Assembly: GCF_021432085.1 (NCBI RefSeq)
Contig: NZ_CP090366.1
Span: 2,356,001 to 2,420,000, forward strand
From: Stutzerimonas kunmingensis
Lineage (GTDB): Bacteria > Pseudomonadota > Gammaproteobacteria > Pseudomonadales > Pseudomonadaceae
Direction of reading: 5' to 3'
DNA: 64,000 bases
Positions 16,414-22,958 of the stretch are shown piece after piece. Positions within the stretch are counted from its first letter, which is position 1. Every line of letters starts with the position of its first letter. Position numbers and translations under genes: made by a program. A model generated the notes under the pieces. That model saw only the letters and a program-made list of their open reading frames with translations. It was not told where the DNA came from and did no database searches.

Positions 16414-17436
16414 TCACACCGCCGTCAGGAACGAGACGCCCACGGCGCCGTAGAAGTTGTCGGCCTTGTCTGGCCCTTCGCTGACCACCCCGTAGTCATC
16501 GTCCAGCACGCGGCGCACGCGGTAGCGGTGGAAGCTGCCGAGCAGCTTGCGCATCGGAATGACCTGGTTGTAGGTGCTGCCGTACAGCTCGGCGTGCAGC
16601 TTGGGCAGGCGATACCAGGGCGTCACCGGCTTCTCGTGGTGGGCGTTGTGGAAGGAGAAATTGAGCAGCAGCAGGTTCAGCGCCGGCCAGCGTTCCGATA
16701 CCACGTTGCTGTAGGTGTTCTGCTGCTCGTAGCTGCGGTCGCGGCGCTTGTCCTCCGGCAGCTTGCCACCGTCTTCCAGCACGGCGAAGGCCTCGTAGGT
16801 GTGCTGATAGGCATCGGCGAAACGCAGCACGCTGAGCATGATCATCCAGGCCACGGCGTAGAGCAGCACGGCCTTCAGCGAGAGCGCAGCGAGCCCGGCA
16901 AAGAGCAGCGTGCGAATGGCCAGCACTGCGGCGACCTTGCCGCGCCGGACGCGGTGCTTGTCGTTGTCGGTGATGAAGGGCAGGGCGATCACGTAGAAAT
17001 GCATGATCAGTTCCACCGCCGGCACATAAGCCCATTCCAGCTCCAGCACCAGCTTCTGGAACCACAGCGGGCGTGTCTTGAGGAAGGCCTTGCTGTCGAA
17101 GGTGATCACGTCGGCGCGGTCGACGTGGTGGCGCATGTGCTTCTTGCGCAGGTCCTGGAACTCGGCGTAGCAGCTGCCGCACAGCCAGCTGCAGACATTG
17201 CCGGCCCATTCGTTGTGCTTGGGCACGCTGAAGATGGCGCCGTGGGCGAATTCGTGGATCAGGTAGGCGGCGATGATCATGCCGTGGGCCAGCAGCAACG
17301 TGCCCAGCGCGTTCAGCCAGCCATTCGGGGTGAACAGCAGGGCCAGGCCACCGCCGTAGGCGAGTGCGGTATAGAGGATCGCCAGGGTATTTGGGACGCG
17401 GCCATCGGCGTAGCGGTACAGAGGTTTGGCGTTCAT
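16414..17436 (-). CDS. Fatty-acid-desaturase-like integral membrane di-iron oxygenase
   Basis: 340 aa. The ATG at 17436 follows GGAGAA at good distance. Three histidine boxes are visible: HEFAHG (61-66), HMRHH (100-104) and HNAHH (263-267), with a further HxxxY-type His nearby. Hydrophobic segments lie around 18-36, 42-60, 135-150 and 165-205. This is the membrane FA-desaturase/hydroxylase fold (di-iron). It is second in a guanidine-riboswitch operon rather than in a lipid cluster, so a small guanidino compound, possibly hydroxylated at the carbon next to N to release guanidine, is a plausible substrate; this is inference. Confidence 0.85.
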   Translation of the reverse strand: MNAKPLYRYADGRVPNTLAILYTALAYGGGLALLFTPNGWLNALGTLLLAHGMIIAAYLIHEFAHGAIFSVPKHNEWAGNVCSWLCGSCYAEFQDLRKKHMRHHVDRADVITFDSKAFLKTRPLWFQKLVLELEWAYVPAVELIMHFYVIALPFITDNDKHRVRRGKVAAVLAIRTLLFAGLAALSLKAVLLYAVAWMIMLSVLRFADAYQHTYEAFAVLEDGGKLPEDKRRDRSYEQQNTYSNVVSERWPALNLLLLNFSFHNAHHEKPVTPWYRLPKLHAELYGSTYNQVIPMRKLLGSFHRYRVRRVLDDDYGVVSEGPDKADNFYGAVGVSFLTAV

Positions 17437-17481
17437 GGTCTTCTCCAGCACGGGCGGGCTTGCGGCCCGCCCGGCGTCGGC

Positions 17482-18483
17482 TTACTTGGCGAGCGCTTCG
17501 GTGAACTGGGCGTCGTAGGTCTGGCTGAAATCGGGGATGCTCGGGATCTGCCCGTTGTCCTTGAGCAGCTTGGCGATGATCGCGCCGCTGCCATGGAAGG
17601 AATGGGTGTCGTCGCCCGGGGTGAAGCTCTTGCCCATCTCCGCGAGCGGGATGTTGTAGGCGCCGGCCATCTGCTCGACGGCTTCCTCGGCGCTGACGCC
17701 GAGCACCTCGCCGATGATTTTCGCCGACTCCTCGGGGTGCGCCTGCATGTAGGCCAGGCCGTTGAGATAGCCCTGAATCATCGCCTTGATGGCGGCGGGC
17801 TTCTTGGCGATCACCGCCTCGTCGAAGACCAGCACATCGGTGATCAGCCCCGGTGCGTCCTTGGACGAATAGACCACCTTGAACTTGTCGCCGCCGCCCA
17901 TGGAGAGGATCTGCGAGACGTTGGGCTCGTAGGTCACGCCGACCGGCAGGTTGCCCGAGGCCATGGCGCCAGGGATGCCTTCCGGAGTCATGTTGACGGC
18001 GTCGATGTCCTTGTCGCTCATGCCGTTCTGTTGCAGCGCATAGGCCAGCAGGAAGTCCGACGGCGACAGCGGATTGAAGCCAACCTTCTTGCCCTTGAAG
18101 TCGGCGACGGACTGAATCGAGGCATCGGCGACAATGGCGTCACCGCCGTTGGAGAAATCGATGGGCATCACCACGCGATGCTTCAAGCCCTTGGCGACTG
18201 AGGCCACTACCTGGTCGTAGGTGAGCATGCCGCCGTCCAGCGCGCGGCTGAGCATGGCGGTGGGGATCAGCGCAGGGTCGTTGAAGAACTGCAGGTCTAC
18301 ATCCAGGCCGTGGGGCTTGAACAGGTCGAGCTTGTCGGCGACGTAGAAGGGGCCGTAGCCGGCCCAGACCACGGTGCCGATCTTCAGCTTCTCGGCGGCC
18401 TGGCTGGCCAACGGTGAAATCAAGGTCGCGACGGCCAGGCCGGCGGCGAGGAGGGTCTTGTTCAGCGAGCGCAGTGTGGACAT
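17482..18483 (-). CDS. ABC transporter substrate-binding protein (NMT1/SsuA-like), first gene of riboswitch operon
   Basis: 333 aa with a signal peptide (hydrophobic segment 10-27, cleavage near SQAAEK). Two-lobed periplasmic binding protein of the nitrate/taurine/NMT1-like type: IGTVVWAGYGPFYVADKLDLFKPHGL at the first strand and helix, and FKGKKVGFNPLSPSDFLL in the hinge region. It lies about 50 bp downstream of a guanidine-I riboswitch on the same strand. Partner permease and ATPase are the last two genes of the operon. It is different in sequence from the urea-carboxylase-type binding protein at 5650-6723, so two transport systems exist. Confidence 0.9.
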   Translation of the reverse strand: MSTLRSLNKTLLAAGLAVATLISPLASQAAEKLKIGTVVWAGYGPFYVADKLDLFKPHGLDVDLQFFNDPALIPTAMLSRALDGGMLTYDQVVASVAKGLKHRVVMPIDFSNGGDAIVADASIQSVADFKGKKVGFNPLSPSDFLLAYALQQNGMSDKDIDAVNMTPEGIPGAMASGNLPVGVTYEPNVSQILSMGGGDKFKVVYSSKDAPGLITDVLVFDEAVIAKKPAAIKAMIQGYLNGLAYMQAHPEESAKIIGEVLGVSAEEAVEQMAGAYNIPLAEMGKSFTPGDDTHSFHGSGAIIAKLLKDNGQIPSIPDFSQTYDAQFTEALAK

Positions 18484-18533
18484 GGCGTGATTTCCCTACA
18501 CATTGGAATGACAAGGCACGGGATGACATCGCG

Positions 18534-18624
18534 TCTCCCGGGCTTTTATCCCTCCGTGTAGTCCCGTCCCTGGGACCGGAGAACTCTCGGACCAGCGCCC
18601 ACTCCCTGTGAGCCGGAACCCTAG
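18534..18624 (-). promoter_or_regulatory. Guanidine-I (ykkC) riboswitch
   Basis: On the minus strand it carries the hallmark elements in order: CTAGGGTTCCG, GGTCCGAGAG, ACACGG, then GGGATAAAAGCCCGGGAGA. These match the ykkC subtype 1 guanidinium aptamer. It ends about 50 nt before the ATG of the binding-protein gene. Guanidine binding normally turns expression on. No clear T-run terminator follows, so the expression platform may be translational or use the CGGGA/TCCCG pairing just downstream. Confidence 0.95.
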
Positions 18625-18965
18625 TTCTCCTTGAAGCTGCTCCTGTGTTTTGTGCCAAGCGTCATGAGTGCCGGTGGCGACTCATCCCGTTCACTTGGGA
18701 TAGAGCAGGTTGCGTGCCAGATGCCGTGCAAGCCCGGCAAGCCCGCGTGGTACGGCGCGTCCGCTGCGGCACGAGGCTTTTCGTTGAGCGGCGGGCATGC
18801 TCGGATGCAGGTCAATTTCTGAAAGGGCGCTCCCGAATGGTGCTGCGGCGCGTCTTAATGACGATCGGGATACAGTCGCGAGATGTACTGGTCGGCGAAA
18901 ACCTTGAACGATGGAGGTGCCTGCCAGTCGGAACCTATGAACTCACGAAAAACGGGAGCCATCAC
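18625..18965. other. Intergenic region between riboswitch operon and small membrane protein gene
   Basis: 341 bp without a convincing gene. It holds the sigma-54 promoter match at 18704-18720 (minus), about 70 nt of riboswitch leader, and, rightwards, the unassigned promoter of the 28-residue peptide and MscS gene. Confidence 0.6.
18704..18720 (-). promoter_or_regulatory. Sigma-54 (-24/-12) promoter upstream of riboswitch 1
   Basis: Minus-strand sequence CTGGCACGCAACCTGCT matches TGGCACG-N4-TTGCW with the invariant GG and GC 10 bp apart. The predicted start lies near 18693, about 70 nt before the riboswitch. RpoN control points to nitrogen limitation. A nearby -24-like TTGGCACA at about 18650 lacks a -12 GC. 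Confidence 0.7.
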
Positions 18966-19052
18966 ATGCTGAAGTTTCTAGGTAGCACCATTGGCATCAT
19001 CTTTCTGATCGGCCTGATCGTGGTCATCGGCCTCTTTGCACTGATCTTCTGA
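18966..19052 (+). CDS. 28-residue hydrophobic membrane peptide
   Basis: ATG at 18966 follows GGGAG by 8 nt and encodes 28 residues, almost all hydrophobic after MLKF: a single membrane span (FLGSTIGIIFLIGLIVVIG region). The stop is about 80 bp before the MscS-like gene on the same strand. The strong ribosome site and clean single-span composition suggest a real small protein, perhaps a partner of the channel. No family recognised. Confidence 0.6.
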   Translation: MLKFLGSTIGIIFLIGLIVVIGLFALIF

Positions 19053-19132
19053 CACGCCCGCGTATGCACCCTGGGTCGCAGATGGCACATCGGTCGGCCC
19101 AGGGGAGCGCTCTTGCCGCAATATCTCCTTCC

Positions 19133-20410
19133 ATGCCTCGACTGATGAATCTGCCGATGGCCGTGCTGCTGGTGCTGCTCGCCGTGTTTGCCTCATTGCC
19201 CGCGACCGCGCAGGTGGATGATGGTTTGGCGACGGTGCGGCTCGACGGCCGCGCGCTGTTTCGTCTTGGCGGAACCGAGGAGCTGGAGGCGCGCCTGCGG
19301 GCTCGGCAGATAGAGCGGCAATTGCTGACGGTCTTGGAAACCCCGCAGGGCATCAGCAGGGCGCGCATCGCGCCGGCCGGGGAAAACGCCGAGGCGCGCC
19401 AGATTACCATGGCTGGGCGCATCCTGATGCAGGTCACGGAGGAGGATGCCCAAGCCAACGGCCGGGCGCTCGAGGCGCAGGCGCGCGAGTGGGCGTCGGT
19501 TCTCGAAACTGCGCTGGCGCAGGCCAGCACACGGCGGACGTCGGAGCGAGCGCGCTTCGTGACCGACGTACGCGCCAGCGTCGATACTGCCTTCGCCCGG
19601 CTGGTGGAAGCGGCCATCAGCATCGTGCCGCGGGCACTGGCGGCGCTTCTGGTGATCGGCGTGTTCTGGGCCCTGGCGGCCGGCGTGCGGGGGCTGACGC
19701 GGATCATTTCCGAGCGGTTGGTGCGGGATCGAACGGTCGAGAACCTGATCAAGCAGGTCAGCTACTACACAGTTTGGCTGCTGGGCCTGATCGTCGCGGC
19801 CACCGCTTTCGGACTGGAACCCAGCACGTTGGCGACTGGCCTCGGCCTGACCAGTCTGGCCCTCGGTTTTGCGCTGAAGGACATTCTCTCCAACTTCGTC
19901 AGCGGCCTGCTGATCCTCACGCTGCGGCCGTTCAAACTCGGCGATCAGATCGTCATCGGCGAAACCGAGGGCACCGTCGAACGTATCGAACTGCGTGCCA
20001 CCCAGATACGCACCTACGATGGTCGCCGTGTGCTGGTGCCCAATGCCGAGACCTTCACCTCGCGGGTGACCAACAACACAGCTGCTCCGGTGCGCCGTGC
20101 CAAGGTGTTGTGCCACCTGGGATATGAGGTCGAGGTGGCTCAGGTGATGGCACTGCTGAATGCGGCGGCCCTGGAAACCGAAGGGGTGATCGATACGCCG
20201 CCACCCCTCGTTGTATTGCTGGAACTGCGTGCTGATGGCCTGACGTTCCAGCTCAATTTTTGGTGCGACTCGAGGCGGTCCGACTTCATGCAGACTGCCT
20301 CGCGGGTGCGTATCCGTGTCATACGTGCTCTGCGCGACGCAGCCGTGGCATTACCGGACCCGGGCACTAGTACCGTTAGGCTTCTGGACGATCCGTCCGA
20401 ACAGTCGTGA
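19133..20410 (+). CDS. MscS-family mechanosensitive ion channel
   Basis: 425 aa if it starts at ATG 19133, which gives a signal-like N-terminus (NLPMAVLLVLLAVFASLPATAQ); upstream in-frame ATGs at 19064 and 19082 and ATG 19145 are also possible, and none has a strong ribosome site. After a soluble periplasmic segment (30-165) come three membrane spans (around 175, 220 and 250). The last carries the MscS pore pattern (LATGLGLTSLALGFALKDILSNFVSGLLIL). The beta domain (PFKLGDQIVIGETEGTVERI ... VPNAE) is complete and the C-terminal domain is short. It protects from hypo-osmotic shock. It converges on allophanate hydrolase and may not belong to the guanidine pathway. Confidence 0.85.
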   Translation: MPRLMNLPMAVLLVLLAVFASLPATAQVDDGLATVRLDGRALFRLGGTEELEARLRARQIERQLLTVLETPQGISRARIAPAGENAEARQITMAGRILMQVTEEDAQANGRALEAQAREWASVLETALAQASTRRTSERARFVTDVRASVDTAFARLVEAAISIVPRALAALLVIGVFWALAAGVRGLTRIISERLVRDRTVENLIKQVSYYTVWLLGLIVAATAFGLEPSTLATGLGLTSLALGFALKDILSNFVSGLLILTLRPFKLGDQIVIGETEGTVERIELRATQIRTYDGRRVLVPNAETFTSRVTNNTAAPVRRAKVLCHLGYEVEVAQVMALLNAAALETEGVIDTPPPLVVLLELRADGLTFQLNFWCDSRRSDFMQTASRVRIRVIRALRDAAVALPDPGTSTVRLLDDPSEQS

Positions 20411-20441
20411 TCACCAGAGGAGAAAGCTGCGTGGCAGTGCT

Positions 20442-22244
20442 TCAGTCGCGGCTGGCCAGCCAGGCTTTCCAGCCGCCAAAGCGGGTGATGTCTTCGGCGC
20501 CGTCGAGGCCGTAAGCGTCGCAGATAAACCCGGTTTCCCAGCGCCCATCGGCCAGCTCCACCTTGCCCAGGCCCAGCGGCGCTGGAATGCCGGTCAGGAA
20601 CGAGCCCAGCTCGCTGCTGGGGATGTCCCAGACTTCCACGGCGATAGCCACGCCACCCTCGGTGACGCGTACCATCCCCGGGCGTAACAGCGGGCCGCCG
20701 GCCAGGGCGTAGAGCTTGTACGCCGCGCTGCTGGTGGTTGCCTCCAGCAGCCGACCGCCGCGCTGGCGAAGTTGCCAGTTCAGCGGCAGACCATCGAGGT
20801 GCGCGCCGCAGACCACCACTCCAGTCCGGTCGTTGCGCGCCGGATTCTGCGGGGCAGGTGTTGTGATCCCATTGCTGCCCACCAGGGCCAAGCCGATCCG
20901 GCGTTGCAGTGCATCGGCCAGGCTCAGCAGGTATTGGTCGGTGAACACACGGCCAAACAGCGTCACGCCCCAGGGCAGCTCGTTCTCCATAACGCCGGCA
21001 GGTACAGCCACGGCGGCGTAATCCAGCATGTTCATGAAGTTGGTGTAGTAGCCCAAGTCCGAGTTGCGCTTGACCGGTTCGGCGTGAAGCTCGGCGAGGG
21101 CCACCGGGCGCGGGTACGCGGGCGTCAGTACGCAATCGACCTCGGTCATGATCCGGTCGCAAATGGCCTTCAGCTGCTGCAGGCGGTATTGCGCTTCGAA
21201 CAGCTGCACGGCGGTGGTGCCCGGTGCCTTTTCCAGTACCGCCTTTATCACCGGCAGGACGGCGTCGGGTTGCTGCTCGATCAGCTCGCCCGCCACGCTG
21301 TAGCGTTCGGCGACCCAGGGGCCTTCGTAGAGCAGGCGTGCAGCTTCGAGGAAGGGGGCGAAGTCCACTTCCACCGGCTCGCCGCCAATGGCTTTCAGGT
21401 TTTCGATGGTGGCGGCGAACAGCGCCGGGCTTTCCTGGCAGCCGAGAAACTCCGGGTTCTTCGGCACGCCGAAGCGGAAGGCTTTCACCCGGCCGAAGGC
21501 CGAGCCGTCGTTCCACAGCGGGTTGGCGCGGCTGTACTCGTCGCGCGGATCGAGCCTGGCGGTGAGCGCCAGCAGCTGACTGGCTTCGGCGGCGGTGGCG
21601 GTGAAGAAGGTCACGCAATCCAGCGTGCGGCAGGCTGGCACCACCCCGGCGGTGGAGATCAGCCCCTTGCTCGCCTTCAGCCCAACCAGGTTGTTCAGCG
21701 CAGCCGGCACCCGGCCAGAGCCGGCGGTATCGGTACCCAGCGCGAAGCTCGCCAGCCCCAGCGCCACGGCCAGCGACGAGCCGGCGCTGGAGCCGCCGGA
21801 GGGGTAGTCCGGGTGCACCGAGTTGCGGCACTCGCCGTAGGGCGAGCGGGTGCCGTTGAGGCCGGTGGCGAATTGGTCGAGGTTGGTCTTACCTAGCGGC
21901 ACGGCACCGAGGGCGATCAGCTGCTCGACGATGGTGGCGCTGGTTTCCGGTGTATAGGCAAAGGCGGGGCAGGCAGCGGTGGTGGGGATGCCGGCCAGGT
22001 CGATGTTGTCCTTGATGGCGAAGGGGATGCCGTAGAGCGGTAGCTCGGCGGGCGTCTTGCTCTCCAGTGCGGCCAGGTAGGGCTCGAGTTCTTCGGCGCT
22101 CAGCAGGTGGATGAATGCGTTGAATTCGCCGTTCAGTTCGGCGGCCTTGGCGTGTAGTTCCAGGATCAGCTGGCGCGGGGTCGTGGTGCCGGCTTCATAG
22201 GCATTGCGCAGCGTGTCGAGGCGAAGATCGAAATGGGTCGTCAT
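20442..22244 (-). CDS. atzF: Allophanate hydrolase
   Basis: 600 aa, typical for the AtzF group. The amidase-signature triad is visible: Lys in PFAIKDNIDLAG, Ser in the SGGSSAGSS block and Ser in GTDTAGSGRVPAA. A C-terminal domain of about 150 aa (from the VVCGAHL segment on) is the decarboxylase-like AtzF C-domain. It converts allophanate to ammonia and CO2, the last step of guanidine or urea breakdown after the carboxylase. The start is ATG 22244 with GAGGA; the frame is open upstream only through repeat DNA. It is the last gene of the riboswitch-2 operon but is separated from the carboxylase by 714 bp of repeats. Confidence 0.93.
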   Translation of the reverse strand: MTTHFDLRLDTLRNAYEAGTTTPRQLILELHAKAAELNGEFNAFIHLLSAEELEPYLAALESKTPAELPLYGIPFAIKDNIDLAGIPTTAACPAFAYTPETSATIVEQLIALGAVPLGKTNLDQFATGLNGTRSPYGECRNSVHPDYPSGGSSAGSSLAVALGLASFALGTDTAGSGRVPAALNNLVGLKASKGLISTAGVVPACRTLDCVTFFTATAAEASQLLALTARLDPRDEYSRANPLWNDGSAFGRVKAFRFGVPKNPEFLGCQESPALFAATIENLKAIGGEPVEVDFAPFLEAARLLYEGPWVAERYSVAGELIEQQPDAVLPVIKAVLEKAPGTTAVQLFEAQYRLQQLKAICDRIMTEVDCVLTPAYPRPVALAELHAEPVKRNSDLGYYTNFMNMLDYAAVAVPAGVMENELPWGVTLFGRVFTDQYLLSLADALQRRIGLALVGSNGITTPAPQNPARNDRTGVVVCGAHLDGLPLNWQLRQRGGRLLEATTSSAAYKLYALAGGPLLRPGMVRVTEGGVAIAVEVWDIPSSELGSFLTGIPAPLGLGKVELADGRWETGFICDAYGLDGAEDITRFGGWKAWLASRD

Positions 22245-22312
22245 GGTTGGCTTCCTCTGTGGCAGGCCTGGTCTGTTCGGGCGGTCGGGATTCAGGTCAG
22301 GCTGGCGGCCGT

Positions 22313-22820
22313 TTCCCCTCACCCTAGCCCTCTCCCCAAAGGGGCGAGGGGGTTGATCCGGTGTTGCTGGCGGTCTGGTGGTCCGGCGTTGCTTTAGTGC
22401 TGTTAGTCCGGAGCCTTTGGTACGTCGTGGCGGAGGAACTTGGTTGGGCCTCTTTCCCCTCACCCCAGTCCTCTCCCCAACGGGGCGAAGGGGTTGATCC
22501 GGTGTTGCTGGCGGTCTTTGTGATCTGGCGTTGCTTTGGTGCTGTTAGTCCGGAGCCTTTGGTGTGTGTCGTGGCGAGGCATCTGGTTGGGTCTCTTCCC
22601 CTCACCCCAGCCCTCTCCCCAACGGGGCGAGGGGGTTGATCCGGTGTTGCTGGTGGTCTTTGTGGTCTGGCGTTGCTTTGGTGCTGTCAGTCCGGAGCCT
22701 GTGGTATGTCGTGGCGGAGGAACTTGGTTGGGCCTCTTTCCCCTCTCCCCAGTCCTCTTCCCAACGGGCGAGGGGGTTGATTCGGTGTTGCTGATGGTCT
22801 TTTGGTCCGGCGTTGCTTTC
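22313..22820. repeat. Tandem repeat, about 3.6 copies of a 142-bp unit
   Basis: Copies start at 22313, 22454, 22596 and 22738 (spacing 141, 142, 142), the last truncated near 22820. Each unit starts with a pyrimidine-rich palindrome (CCCTCACCCCAGCCCTCTCCCC followed by a pairing GGGGCGAGG) and continues with about 100 bp of near-identical GT-rich sequence ending in TGGTTGGGCCTC. Copies differ at scattered single positions. The whole 714-bp space between the carboxylase and atzF genes contains no credible gene. Confidence 0.92.
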
Positions 22821-22897
22821 GTATCGCAGGCGCTGAGAGTTCGTTACGCGGCTCATGGCAATGCGCGAGCAGACCTGCGAGCCCGCGCCGAACCGGT

Positions 22898-22937
22898 CCC
22901 CTCTCCCTGAGGGAGAGGGCTAGGGTGAGGGGGAAAT
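22898..22937. repeat. Inverted copy of the pyrimidine-rich palindromic repeat
   Basis: CCCTCTCCCTGAGGGAGAGGG followed by CTAGGGTGAGGGG: a hairpin in reverse orientation to the tandem array at 22313-22820, 20 bp before the carboxylase stop. Same repeat family as the element inside the carboxylase gene at about 24240-24360. Confidence 0.8.
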
Positions 22938-22958
22938 GGTCGGCAAAGACCACAGTTC

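Noticed and set aside
16405..18201. 598-codon plus-strand open frame across the desaturase and binding-protein genes
   Set aside because: Spans two real minus-strand genes and their junction; low-complexity His/Gln/Val-rich composition of antisense frames.
18636..18655. Sigma-54 promoter close to riboswitch 1 (TTGGCACA box)
   Set aside because: No GC at -12; the match at 18704-18720 is complete.
22313..22937. Possible CRISPR array
   Set aside because: The repeated unit is a 142-bp direct tandem with similar sequence throughout, not short repeats with unique spacers, and no cas genes are present.
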